In this document: positions 54,888-63,708 of the stretch, piece after piece
Numbering within the stretch: position 1 is the stretch's first letter
Layout of the letters: the number at the start of each line of letters is the position of its first letter
Assembly (NCBI RefSeq): GCF_000374645.1
Contig: NZ_KB894801.1
Coordinates: 372,001 to 436,000 of the forward strand
Source: Arhodomonas aquaeolei DSM 8974
GTDB taxonomy: Bacteria; Pseudomonadota; Gammaproteobacteria; Nitrococcales; Nitrococcaceae
Reading direction: 5' to 3'
Length of the DNA stretch: 64,000 nucleotides
The notes under the pieces: generated by a model
What the model was told of the DNA's origin: nothing
Databases searched by the model: none
What the model saw: only the letters and a program-made list of their open reading frames with translations
Translations under genes and position numbers: made by a program

Positions 54888-57035
54888 ATGGAGCGATTGT
54901 TCCACGCCATCCTGCCATCCATCGAGCACTTCCACATGCTCGGTTACTGGGTGGCCTTCTTCGCAGCGCTGCTGGAGACGGCGCTCGTGGCCGGATGGTT
55001 TTTGCCCGGCTCTACCCTCCTGCTGTTGCTGGGAGGCATGGCGGCTGGCAGCTACCTGGATTTCGGGGACCTGCTGCTGTTCGCCATCGCCGGCGCAGTG
55101 CTGGGGGATAACGTCAACTACTGGCTGGGCGAGCGCTACGGCAGCCAATGGGCACGTGACGGCGTCTGGTTCCTGACACCCGGCCATTTTGAACGGGCCC
55201 ACCGCTTTTTTGACCGGCATGGTGCCAGGAGCGTTTTCCTCGGCCGCTTTATACCTAGCGTGAAGGAAATCGCGCCGTTCGTGGCAGGCACCGTGAGAAT
55301 GCGCTATCGCACGTTCCTGTTCTGGAACCTGCTGGGCGCCGTCGGATGGGGACTGCAGTGGGTCGGCGGCGGCTATCTGTTCGGGCAGTCGTTCAGGGTT
55401 GCGCAGACCTGGATGTCGCGGGCCGGTATGGCGTTACTGGCCGTCCTGCTCTTGTGGGCGCTGCTTTGGCTTCTGCAGCGCTTCATCAAGCGCAAGGGCC
55501 GCGACCTCTGGTGGGTGGCGGTTTCGCTCACGCGTTCGGTAATGACGGCCCTGGCTCGCAATGCCTACGTGCGGCGCTGGGTACGCCGCCACCCACGAAG
55601 CGTCCGCCTCGTGATGAATCGTTTCGATCGCCGGCATTTTTCGGGCCTGCCGCTGACGGTTCCAGCCCTGGCGTTTACCTATGTGCTGGCCCTGTTCGCG
55701 GGCATCGTCGAGGACGTCGTCACCTCCGATCCAATCGTCGCAATCGATCATGCGACAGCCCAACTGGTCGCCGCCTTTCGCACACCGTCGGCTATTCCTC
55801 CGTTCGTGTGGATAACGGATCTCGGTCAGCCGCCCGTGGTCTTCGCGCTGCTGGCCTCGACCGGCCTGGTGCTCTGGCTCGTCAATCGGAAATACGCGGT
55901 TGCGGGGTTGCTGATGTCGAGCCTGGGAGCAACGGCTTTCACCACCCTGGGCAAATTGGCCTTTGAGCGGCCACGGCCGGCCGGGGCCGTACTGCTCGAG
56001 ACCTCCTATTCCTTCCCTAGTGGGCACGCCACCATCGCCGTCGCCTGCTACGGTTTCCTGGGCTACCTGCTGATCCGCTCGGCGGCCCGCTGGAAGGCCC
56101 GTGTCAATCTGTTCTTCGCGACTGCCGGAGTTATCCTCCTGATCGGTCTCAGCCGCATCGTGCTCGGCGTGCACTATTTGAGTGATGTCTGGGCCGGTTA
56201 CCTGGTCGGTGCACTGTGGCTGATCGCTGGCGTCACCCTGACCGAATGGCTCACTGCGGGCGGCAGGATCGACTGGCGGGCACCCACCGAACGATTCCGA
56301 AAGGCCTCGGCCTTCGGCGTGATCGCCATCGCGTCCGCTGGGTTCGTGACCTATGCAGCCACCCGCACGCCGCCAGCCCCGGTTCCCGCAGCGGAAACAG
56401 TCATCCAGGTCAATCGTCCTCTGGACGAAATGTTACGTGCGCGGAAACTTACCAACACCTCATCCGTGCTCGGCGCACCGGGACAACCGCTATCCTTTGC
56501 CATCGTCACGCCTGGCGCGGACAAACTGTCCGCGCTTCTGGACCGAGCAGGCTGGCTCTCCGCCGACAGTCCAGATCCAACGAACCTGCTGCGCCTCGCC
56601 CGACAGGGGCTCGACTACACCACGGCTCCCCTCGCGCCGGCCCTCTGGAACGACCGTGTCAACGATCTGGCTTTCGAACGACCGATCCAGAACTCGCAGG
56701 GCAAGGCGGTCGTAACCGTCAGGCTATGGCAAACCGCCTTCCGTGTCGGTGCGGAACCGATCTTCGTGGGGGTGGCGCGGACATATACCGGGGTCCGCTG
56801 GGGCGTTCTGCACACGGTCTCGCCTGATGTGGATGCCGCAACCGAACGATTCGTCGAATCGCTCAAACACACCGCGCAGCCGCTCACGTTATGCCAGCGC
56901 TCGTTGATGGCCCCGATGACAGGCTCCTATGTGATGGGCGATCGCTTCTTTACGCAGGGGCAGCTATGGCTGCTCGATCCGGGCGGCCGCACCAATACGG
57001 CAGCCCTTTGTGGCGCTCACAGGTCGAGGCAATGA
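54888..57035 (+). CDS. DedA - PAP2 phosphatase - LssY fusion membrane protein
   Basis: 715 aa from the ATG at 54888 (a TTG nine codons upstream is less likely). Domain 1 (about 20-200) is a DedA/SNARE-associated protein with the family motif GRFIPSVKEIAPFVAG. Domain 2 (about 255-450) is a PAP2 phosphatase with all three catalytic motifs: KLAFERPRP, SFPSGHAT and SRIVLGVHYLSD. Domain 3 (about 480-690) is an LssY C-terminal domain (DRVNDLAFE, VGVARTYTGVRWGVLHTVSPDVDAATERF). DedA proteins include the undecaprenyl-phosphate translocase; PAP2 enzymes dephosphorylate undecaprenyl pyrophosphate or phosphatidyl lipids. Codons are less GC-biased than in neighbours. It is coupled to dgkA. Confidence 0.9.
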   Translation: MERLFHAILPSIEHFHMLGYWVAFFAALLETALVAGWFLPGSTLLLLLGGMAAGSYLDFGDLLLFAIAGAVLGDNVNYWLGERYGSQWARDGVWFLTPGHFERAHRFFDRHGARSVFLGRFIPSVKEIAPFVAGTVRMRYRTFLFWNLLGAVGWGLQWVGGGYLFGQSFRVAQTWMSRAGMALLAVLLLWALLWLLQRFIKRKGRDLWWVAVSLTRSVMTALARNAYVRRWVRRHPRSVRLVMNRFDRRHFSGLPLTVPALAFTYVLALFAGIVEDVVTSDPIVAIDHATAQLVAAFRTPSAIPPFVWITDLGQPPVVFALLASTGLVLWLVNRKYAVAGLLMSSLGATAFTTLGKLAFERPRPAGAVLLETSYSFPSGHATIAVACYGFLGYLLIRSAARWKARVNLFFATAGVILLIGLSRIVLGVHYLSDVWAGYLVGALWLIAGVTLTEWLTAGGRIDWRAPTERFRKASAFGVIAIASAGFVTYAATRTPPAPVPAAETVIQVNRPLDEMLRARKLTNTSSVLGAPGQPLSFAIVTPGADKLSALLDRAGWLSADSPDPTNLLRLARQGLDYTTAPLAPALWNDRVNDLAFERPIQNSQGKAVVTVRLWQTAFRVGAEPIFVGVARTYTGVRWGVLHTVSPDVDAATERFVESLKHTAQPLTLCQRSLMAPMTGSYVMGDRFFTQGQLWLLDPGGRTNTAALCGAHRSRQ

Positions 57036-57388
57036 AAAACCAGTCATTCCCGAAAAAACTACGCCATGCCATCTCCGGCATCGGTTTCGCATGGAATAGG
57101 GAACAGAACTTTCGCACGCAGGTCGTTCTCGGCGCCGTCACCTTCGTGGTGTTCTCCATCGTTCGGCCGGCCACATTCTGGTGGGCACTTATCGTGCTGT
57201 GTGTCGCGTTGGTACTCGTTGCAGAGTTGCTGAATTCGGCCATCGAGGCGCTGACCGATCACCTCCACCCGGATCTGCACCCGGTCGTGGGCAGGGTAAA
57301 GGATATGCTCGCCGGAATGGTGCTGGTAATGAGCATCGGCGCAGCGATCGTGGCGATGATCACCCTGTACGCCACGCTCGCCGCCTAG
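57032..57388 (+). CDS. dgkA: Diacylglycerol/undecaprenol kinase
   Basis: 118 aa with three membrane helices. Conserved DgkA positions are intact: W/N-E-NFR near residue 22, VAELLNSAIEALTD (catalytic Glu and Asn) and HPVVGRVKDM. In proteobacteria DgkA phosphorylates diacylglycerol; homologues elsewhere phosphorylate undecaprenol. The ATG overlaps the stop of the DedA-PAP2 gene (ATGA), so the two are translated together. AT-richer third positions than the surroundings. Confidence 0.93.
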   Translation: MKNQSFPKKLRHAISGIGFAWNREQNFRTQVVLGAVTFVVFSIVRPATFWWALIVLCVALVLVAELLNSAIEALTDHLHPDLHPVVGRVKDMLAGMVLVMSIGAAIVAMITLYATLAA

Positions 57389-57510
57389 GGCCACCGCGGT
57401 TCGACAGGGAATGCGCCGGACTGCGTTGTCGACGAAGCGCTACTCCGCAGCCCCTCCCGGTGCGGCCGGCCCCTGCCCTTTCGCGTTCCGAAAAGGACAC
57501 CGGCGGCGGC

Positions 57511-57673
57511 CCCCGCTGTGCACAACGGGTGGTCACCGACGGCATCCTGCTCCTCAACCGGCGCCGTCCCCCGGTCGCCATCCGCCGGGCAGGATCAGGT
57601 TCAGGAGGATGGCGGTCACGGCCCCCGGGATCAGGCCCGAGTCCATCATCGAGCGCGCGCTCTCCGGCAGGCC
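57511..57673. repeat. Direct repeat copy B (3' end of NCS2 permease and flank)
   Basis: Matches 54487-54642 in the same orientation, with CCCCGCTGTGCACAAC identical in both. It covers the last 120 bases of the permease gene and 43 bases beyond its stop. The two copies bracket the DedA-PAP2-dgkA segment. Confidence 0.75.
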
Positions 57674-58885
57674 GGCATAGATTTCCGGGTGTTCGGGCAG
57701 GCCGAAGGCCATCGCCAGCGACATGCCGATAATGACCATGTTGCGCCGGCTGAACGGCACGTGGCTGAGCATCTTGATACCCGCGCTGGCGATCATGCCG
57801 AACATGATCAGCACCGCACCGCCGAGCACCGCGTTGGGGATGGCACCGATGATCGCGCCGAATTTGGGGAACAGCCCTGCGACCAGCAGGAACACGCCGC
57901 CGATGGCCACGACATAACGGCTGATCACGCCAGTGAGGGCCACCATGCCCACGTTCTGTGAAAAGCTGATCTGCGGGAAGGCACTCCAGAACGCGGCGAG
58001 CACGGTGGACAGCCCGTCCGCGGTAACCCCGCCGCTGAGCTCTCGCTCGCTGGGCTCCCGGTCCGCCCCGCCGACGGTGATCCCCACGAGGTCGCCGACG
58101 GACTCGGAGACGGTGACCAGCGAGAGCAGCACCATGGGCACAATCGCGCTCAGGTGGAACTCCATGCCGATCTCCCAGGGCAGCGGCACGGACACCCATG
58201 AGGCAGCCGCGACGTCGGAGAAATCCACCAGTCCGAACAGCGCGGCGATCACGAAGCCCGCCACCAGCCCCACCAGCGGCCCGATCTCGGCGATGAAGCC
58301 ACGGGCAAACTGATGTAGACCCACGGTGATCACGAACACCAGCGCCGCCAGCGCGATATGGTAGGGTGCGCCGAAGTCCGGCGCCCCGAAACCGCCCGCC
58401 GTGTATGCGAATCCGACCGGCAGCAGCAGCACGCCGATCATGATCACGAACGTCCCCATCACCACCGGCGGGAACAGGAAGCGCACCCAGCGCATGCACA
58501 GGCCGACGACGGCCATGGCGACACCCCCGGCCAACGCCGCACCGAACACAGACGGCAGTCCCTGGGTACTGGCGATAGGGATCATCACCGGCACGAAGCC
58601 GAAGCTGGTGCCCATCACCACCGGCAACCGTGCACCGATGCGTCCGACACCGAGTGACTGAACCAGTGTCGCGACACCGGCGATGAACATCGCGGCCTGG
58701 ATCAGCGCCGTGGTCTGCGCCGCCGGCAGATCCACCGCCCCGGCGATCACCACCGGTACGGTGACGTTGCCGACGAACATCGCCAGCACGTGCTGAATGC
58801 TCAGCGGAATGGCACGCCGCAGCGGCGGCATGTAATCGACATCCCCCCTCTGCTCCGGGCGCACTTCTTCTGTCTGCTCGCTCAT
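57554..58885 (-). CDS. NCS2 nucleobase:cation symporter (xanthine/uracil permease family)
   Basis: 443 aa, about 12-14 helices, from the ATG at 58885 (GAGAGGAG). NCS2 marks: NVTVPVVIAGAVDL, PVVMGTSFGF and the signature SESVGDLVG; QNVGMVALTGVISRYV is typical of the xanthine/uric acid branch, so purine uptake is more likely than uracil. Divergent from the MATE gene across a 217-nt region with repeats. Confidence 0.92.
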   Translation of the reverse strand: MSEQTEEVRPEQRGDVDYMPPLRRAIPLSIQHVLAMFVGNVTVPVVIAGAVDLPAAQTTALIQAAMFIAGVATLVQSLGVGRIGARLPVVMGTSFGFVPVMIPIASTQGLPSVFGAALAGGVAMAVVGLCMRWVRFLFPPVVMGTFVIMIGVLLLPVGFAYTAGGFGAPDFGAPYHIALAALVFVITVGLHQFARGFIAEIGPLVGLVAGFVIAALFGLVDFSDVAAASWVSVPLPWEIGMEFHLSAIVPMVLLSLVTVSESVGDLVGITVGGADREPSERELSGGVTADGLSTVLAAFWSAFPQISFSQNVGMVALTGVISRYVVAIGGVFLLVAGLFPKFGAIIGAIPNAVLGGAVLIMFGMIASAGIKMLSHVPFSRRNMVIIGMSLAMAFGLPEHPEIYAGLPESARSMMDSGLIPGAVTAILLNLILPGGWRPGDGAG

Positions 58886-58979
58886 GACAGCTCCTCTCCC
58901 CCTCCGGCAATGGCGGTCACTGTGATTGCCGCACGGCGCCCTCCGGCCCGGCGGCCCCACAGGCCTTCGGGGAATCCTT

Positions 58980-59035
58980 GATCATGGGTACAACCCTGTC
59001 AACAATTATGTATCCATTTTTGATACCGATCATGG
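58980..59035. promoter_or_regulatory. Repeats between NCS2 permease and MATE genes
   Basis: GATCATGG occurs at 58980-58987 and 59028-59035; between them GTATC/GATAC arms (59010-59014, 59022-59026) flank an AT-rich core, and TTGACA lies on the minus strand as a possible permease -35. Plausible control region for one or both divergent genes. Confidence 0.4.
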
Positions 59036-59102
59036 ACACCCGGGCGATCCGACCGACCCCCTGCGGTGGTATCCTGCCGCGACACCGCAACCCGGGAGCG
59101 AC

Positions 59103-60440
59103 ATGACCCCCGAAGAACTCCACCGCACCGGCCTGGGCCGGGGACTGTTCCAGATGACCTGGCCGATGCTGTTCGGCGTGCTCTCCCTGCTGGGCTTCCA
59201 GCTCGTGGACAGCGCCTTCATCGGCCAGCTCGGCGGCCGCCCGCTGGCCGCCCTGGGCTTCACCATACCCTTCATGCAGCTGGTGATCGGCACCCAGGTG
59301 GGCATCGGCATCGCCACCACCGCGCTGGTTTCGCGCGCGCTCGGCGGCGGCGAGCCCGAGCGCGCCCAGCGTCTGTGTGGACTGGTGGTGATGACCGGCA
59401 GCGCGATCGTGCTGGCGCTGGTGGTGATCCTGTGGTTCCTGCGCTCGTGGGCGGTGAGCCTGCTCGGCGCCGAACCCTCGCTGCTGCCGCTGATCGCCCG
59501 GTACTGGGCGCCGTGGCTCGCCAGTGCGTGGATGGGGGCGTTCCTGTACTTCGGTTACAGCGTGCTGCGCGCCCACGGCAACACCCGCCTGCCCGGACTG
59601 TGGATGGTCCTCACCAGCCTGATCAACCTGGTGCTGGACCCGCTGTTCATCTTCGTCTTCGACTGGGGTCTGCCCGGTGCCGCCTGGGCGACGCTCACCG
59701 CCTTCGGCGTCGGCGCGCTGGCGGTCTACCCCGCCCTGGCCCGTCGCCAGTGCCTGCGCCTGGACGTGCGCGTTCTGGGGGTGCTGCGGGCACTGGGCGG
59801 CATTGCCGCCATCAGCGGGCCGGCGATGCTCAGCCAGCTCATGCCACCGCTCTCGGCAATGCTCGCCACGCGGGTAATCGCCGGTTTCGGCGTGGACGCG
59901 GTCGGTGCCTGGGGCCTGGGTACTCGCATGGAGTTCTTTTCCATCGTGGTCGTGCTCGCGCTGACCATGTCCCTGCCGCCGCTGGTCGGGCGGCTGCGTG
60001 GTGCGGGCGATATCGTCACGATCCGCCGGCTGGTGCGCCTCGCCGTGGGCTTCGTGCTCGCCTGGCAGCTGCTGCTCGCGCTGATCTGGTTCCTGGCGAG
60101 CACGCCGCTGGCGGGGGTGCTGAGCGCGGATCCGGCCGTGGCTGACCGCCTCGCCGCCTATCTCCGGCTGGTGCCGTGGAGCTTTGGGGCACTCGGGGTG
60201 ACCATGATCATGGTCTCTGTGAACAACGCACTGGGGCTGCCGCTGCGCGCCATGATCACCTCGGCGCTACGACTCTTCGCGTGCTACCTGCCGGCACTCT
60301 GGGGCGGTGCCCAGCTCGTCGGGCTGACCGGTGCATTCGCCGGAGCCCTGGCGGGCAATCTCGCCGCCGGCGCCACCGCCGTTACCCTCTATCGTGCGGG
60401 TATGGCCCGGCTGCGCGGGCCGGAACCCGCGAGCGCCTGA
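59103..60440 (+). CDS. MATE-family efflux transporter
   Basis: 445 aa, 12 helices, from the ATG at 59103. MATE features: FQMTWPMLFGVLSLLGFQLVDSAFIGQLG at the start, then ALGFTIPFMQLVIG and the matching second half GPAMLSQLMPPLSAMLATRVIAGFGVDAVGAWG. Expels cationic compounds in exchange for Na+ or H+. It overlaps nothing but is followed 2 nt later by an EamA transporter. Confidence 0.92.
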   Translation: MTPEELHRTGLGRGLFQMTWPMLFGVLSLLGFQLVDSAFIGQLGGRPLAALGFTIPFMQLVIGTQVGIGIATTALVSRALGGGEPERAQRLCGLVVMTGSAIVLALVVILWFLRSWAVSLLGAEPSLLPLIARYWAPWLASAWMGAFLYFGYSVLRAHGNTRLPGLWMVLTSLINLVLDPLFIFVFDWGLPGAAWATLTAFGVGALAVYPALARRQCLRLDVRVLGVLRALGGIAAISGPAMLSQLMPPLSAMLATRVIAGFGVDAVGAWGLGTRMEFFSIVVVLALTMSLPPLVGRLRGAGDIVTIRRLVRLAVGFVLAWQLLLALIWFLASTPLAGVLSADPAVADRLAAYLRLVPWSFGALGVTMIMVSVNNALGLPLRAMITSALRLFACYLPALWGGAQLVGLTGAFAGALAGNLAAGATAVTLYRAGMARLRGPEPASA

Positions 60441-60442
60441 GG

Positions 60443-61366
60443 ATGCCGGGCGCACGCACCGGGGACGGCCGGGATGGCGCCTCACTCCGCGGCGCGGCGC
60501 TGGTCGCCACCGCCGCGGGTCTGTGGAGCACCACCAGCATCGTTGCGAGACTGGCATTCACCGCGGGGGCACTGCCACCGCTGGTACTCGGGAGCGTGCG
60601 GCTCCTGCTGGTCACGCCGCTGTTCCTGGTCGCCATCGCCGTGCTGCGCGGCCGGCGCGGCATCGTGCCGGCACGCGCGGCATGGCCGTTCATCACCGGC
60701 CTGGGTCTGGCACAGGCCGCCTACCAGGGCCTGTATCTCACCGCCGTGAGCTGGGTCGGCGCCGGCCTCGCGACCCTGGTGACGCTGTGCTCCGCGCCGG
60801 TCATTACCGCCGTGCTCGCCGGCGTCGTGCTGGGCGAGCCGCTGACCCGGCGCACTGCGGAGGGTATGGTCGGGGCGATCACCGGCACCGTCCTCGTGGT
60901 CGCCTTTGGCGAGACCATCACCGCCGGTCCGATGCTCTGGTGGGGCGTGGCCGCGTCGCTCGCGGCGGGACTGGTCTACGCACTTTTCACACTGCTCTCA
61001 CGCCGGGCCGGCCACTACTGCCACCCCCTGCAGAGCGCATGCTTCGGTTTCGCCGTCGGCGGCATCGCCCTCGCTCCGGCGGCGGCATGGAGCGCCTCCG
61101 CCGCGGCACCACTGACCGTCACCGGTCTCGCTGCGGTGGTCTACATCACCCTGGTCCCGACGTTCGTCGGCTACATCGCCTTCTTTCAGGGGATGCGCGT
61201 CACGCCGGCCACCGCCTCGACCATCATCGTCACCCTGGAGCCACTTGTCGTGGCCGTGCTTGCCTGGGCCCTGCTCGGCGAGGCCCTCGGCCCGTGGGGC
61301 ATGGCAGGCGCCGTGCTACTCACCGCCTCCGTGCTGCGCGTCACCGGTGTCGGACGGCGGCGCTGA
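60443..61366 (+). CDS. DMT/EamA-family transporter
   Basis: 307 aa, ten helices in two EamA repeats (LVATAAGLWSTTSIVARLAF at the start; GVAASLAAGLVYALFTLLSRRAG in the second half; end TIIVTLEPLVVAVLAWALLGEALG). Exports metabolites or drugs; substrate unknown. It lies 2 nt after the MATE gene and its 3' end overlaps the convergent trmO gene by 51 bp. Confidence 0.9.
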   Translation: MPGARTGDGRDGASLRGAALVATAAGLWSTTSIVARLAFTAGALPPLVLGSVRLLLVTPLFLVAIAVLRGRRGIVPARAAWPFITGLGLAQAAYQGLYLTAVSWVGAGLATLVTLCSAPVITAVLAGVVLGEPLTRRTAEGMVGAITGTVLVVAFGETITAGPMLWWGVAASLAAGLVYALFTLLSRRAGHYCHPLQSACFGFAVGGIALAPAAAWSASAAAPLTVTGLAAVVYITLVPTFVGYIAFFQGMRVTPATASTIIVTLEPLVVAVLAWALLGEALGPWGMAGAVLLTASVLRVTGVGRRR

Positions 61367-62056
61367 GATCTCCAGCGACAGCACCACCAGGGTCCCGCCC
61401 TGAACCGTCCAGAGCACGTTGTGACCGGCCAGGGTCACGCCATGGACGCGGTTCTGCTCGCCACGCCGATAGGCCGGCCGGGGATCGAGCGCCAGGGTCT
61501 CGGCAATAAGCCGCCGCAGGCCCGCCGGGGCCGCCGCAAGCGCCGCTTCCGCCTCGGCGGCGAAGTGCACCGGCATCGGCGCCGGTGCCTCGTCGAAGCG
61601 CACCGGCGGACACGCCTCCGGGATGGCGTCGCTGTAAGGGATATAGGGTTTGATATCGTAGACCGGCGTGCCGTCGACGAGGTCATGCCCCGCGATGGCA
61701 AGCCCGCGCCGTCCGGGCATATCCACCACGCGATCCAGAGTGACCACCGACAGCCCCAGCCCGTTGGGCCGAAACGGCGAGCGGGTGGCAAAGACCCCGA
61801 GCCGGCGGTTACCGCCGAGCCGAGGCGGGCGCACCGTCGGCGACCATTCCCGCAGCGGGTTGAGATGGAAGCCGAAGATCACCCAGACGTGGCTGCAGGC
61901 CTCCAGACCGCGCAGGGCCTGGGGATCGTCGTAGGGCGGCTCGAGCTCGATGAACGCCCTCGCCGAGGGCACCAGGCCGGGCTGGCGAGGCGTGCCGAAT
62001 TTCTCCGCGAAGTCGCCGCGGATATGGCCTACCGGGGTCAGGGTCACGGCGTTCAC
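61316..62056 (-). CDS. trmO: tRNA (t6A37) N6-methyltransferase TrmO (TsaA/YaeB)
   Basis: 246 aa from the GTG at 62056, overlapping the hydrolase stop by 4 bp. UPF0066/TsaA marks: PVGHIRGDFAEKFGTPRQPGLVPSARAFIEL, CSHVWVIFGFH and RSPFRPNGLGLSVV. TrmO methylates t6A at tRNA position 37 using SAM, on a beta-barrel fold. Confidence 0.93.
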   Translation of the reverse strand: MNAVTLTPVGHIRGDFAEKFGTPRQPGLVPSARAFIELEPPYDDPQALRGLEACSHVWVIFGFHLNPLREWSPTVRPPRLGGNRRLGVFATRSPFRPNGLGLSVVTLDRVVDMPGRRGLAIAGHDLVDGTPVYDIKPYIPYSDAIPEACPPVRFDEAPAPMPVHFAAEAEAALAAAPAGLRRLIAETLALDPRPAYRRGEQNRVHGVTLAGHNVLWTVQGGTLVVLSLEISAPPSDTGDAQHGGGE

Positions 62057-62829
62057 GGCCTCCCCAGCCGCTCGGCGAGGAAGCCCTGGAGGGCATCCCA
62101 TGACGCCATGTCCGCCTCCGGCCGGTAACGCTCGCCGGACCAGACCGTAAAGGCGTGCGGGGCGCCGCCATAGATCTCCATCCGGTGCGGGACCCCCGCG
62201 GCGTCCAGGGCGCCGGCCAGCGCAGCGACGTCGCTCATCGGCGAGGCCCGGTCGGCGGAGCCGTGCAGGATCAGCACCGGGGCGCGAACATCGGCGTAAT
62301 CCTGGCCCTCCGGCGTGCCTAGACCACCGTGGAAAGTCACGAATCCCTGCATGTCTGCCCCGCTGCGTGCGAGTTCCAGCACCGCCGAGCCGCCAAAGCA
62401 GTAACCGATGGCGACGGCCCGTTCCGGATCCACGCCCTCCAGACCGCGCAGGGCATTCACGGCCGCATTCACGCGCGTGCGCATCAGGGCGCGGTCACCG
62501 TAGAGCTCGCCGCTCCGGGCGCGCGCGTCCTCCACCGTTTGCGGGCGTACACCGGCACCGTAGAGATCCGCGGCGAACGCCGCGTAGCCTGCCCGGGCAA
62601 GCATCCGCGCCCGGGTGCGCTCGTAGTCGTCGAGCCCGTCCCAGTCGTGAATGATCAGCACGACGGGCTGGGGCCCCGGCAACGCCGTATTGCGGGCATA
62701 GTAGCCCTCGAAGCGCGTATCGCCGGAACGGTAGGAAACGTCCTCGCCGACGATGTCGGCCACCGCGACGGCCGGCAGGCACGCGGCGGCGAGCGCAAGG
62801 GTGGTGATGACACTGCGGATCGTCGTCAT
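62053..62829 (-). CDS. Dienelactone hydrolase-family protein, exported
   Basis: 258 aa from the ATG at 62829 (GGGAGG). A signal peptide (to VAVA) makes it periplasmic, unlike most of the family. Catalytic triad: Cys in GYCFGGS, Asp in HGSADRASP and His in APHAF; IHDWDGLDDYER is the usual N-terminal loop. Hydrolyses a lactone or ester. Coupled to trmO by a 4-bp overlap. Confidence 0.9.
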   Translation of the reverse strand: MTTIRSVITTLALAAACLPAVAVADIVGEDVSYRSGDTRFEGYYARNTALPGPQPVVLIIHDWDGLDDYERTRARMLARAGYAAFAADLYGAGVRPQTVEDARARSGELYGDRALMRTRVNAAVNALRGLEGVDPERAVAIGYCFGGSAVLELARSGADMQGFVTFHGGLGTPEGQDYADVRAPVLILHGSADRASPMSDVAALAGALDAAGVPHRMEIYGGAPHAFTVWSGERYRPEADMASWDALQGFLAERLGRP

Positions 62830-62987
62830 ACGGCCTCCCGTGGCACGTCGTCTGTGCCGGCAGAGATTGCAGTCCTGCGGGACTCGGCCAGACTGTCCCT
62901 GCTGGAGTATAGTGGGCGCTCCGGGCCGCTGCGCCGCGACCATGCACGGGCGGCAGACTGCGCCGCCGGGATGACAGGGAGGCCGCC

Positions 62988-63341
62988 ATGACCCACCGTC
63001 AACGCCTGGCAAGCTGGCTGTTCGCCGGCTGGCACCTCGCACGCATGCCGGTACCCGACGACCCCGCTACGCTCGCCGCACGACGGCGCTGGTGCCGCGA
63101 CCACTGCGGCGATTTCGCCGGCCGCTGGTTCGGCATCGGCGCCGCCCTGTGGCTGTTCTACGTCTTCCCGCTGCGCCCCGCGCTGCCGATGGAGACCGAC
63201 TACGGCTGGCCGGGGATCGCCGCGCTCGTCGCCTTCGTCATCGGCGTGTGGTACATCGTCCGGCAGATCTACGCACAGTCCAAGGTCGGGCCGCCGCCGA
63301 TCGACCCGCCCATGGACATGCGCGGGCCAGACGACCGTTAA
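62988..63341 (+). CDS. Small two-helix membrane protein, unknown
   Basis: 117 aa with helices at about 47-62 and 72-92 and a Cys-containing basic segment before the first (RRRWCRDHCGDFAGRWFG). No family recognised. AGGGAGG precedes the ATG. Divergent from the hydrolase. Confidence 0.6.
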   Translation: MTHRQRLASWLFAGWHLARMPVPDDPATLAARRRWCRDHCGDFAGRWFGIGAALWLFYVFPLRPALPMETDYGWPGIAALVAFVIGVWYIVRQIYAQSKVGPPPIDPPMDMRGPDDR

Positions 63342-63349
63342 CCCCCGCG

Positions 63350-63553
63350 CTAGCCAGTCTGGCGCTGGAGCAGCTGCAGGTAGCCCTCGAGGACGTCGAG
63401 CAGCCGCAGGGCCTCGTCGAGGTCCGCCCTGCCGTCGTCCGCCACCGGCAGGGCATTCAGCCGCTCGCGGATATGGTGAGCATAGTCGGCGGCCGCATCC
63501 AGCGTGGTCGGGCCTTCCTCCCACGCGCCTTCGTCCTGGGTGGAATCCGTCAT
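63350..63553 (-). CDS. Small acidic hypothetical protein
   Basis: 67 aa from the ATG at 63553 (GGAGGGGGA upstream). Acidic and helical (ADYAHHIRERLNALPV and DLDEALRLLDVLEGYLQLLQRQ). No family recognised. Convergent with the small membrane-protein gene, 8 nt between stops. Confidence 0.55.
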   Translation of the reverse strand: MTDSTQDEGAWEEGPTTLDAAADYAHHIRERLNALPVADDGRADLDEALRLLDVLEGYLQLLQRQTG

Positions 63554-63708
63554 AATCCGTTCCCCCTCCAATGCGTCGCATGGCCCGTAGTGCGGCAGTG
63601 TACCCGCCCGCGGCGGCGGAGTTCGAATAACGACCTTGATTTGCGGTGGCGTCGATCCCACCCGGGCAGAGAGACGGTAGTCCCATTCACCCCATCAAGG
63701 AGCCAGCG

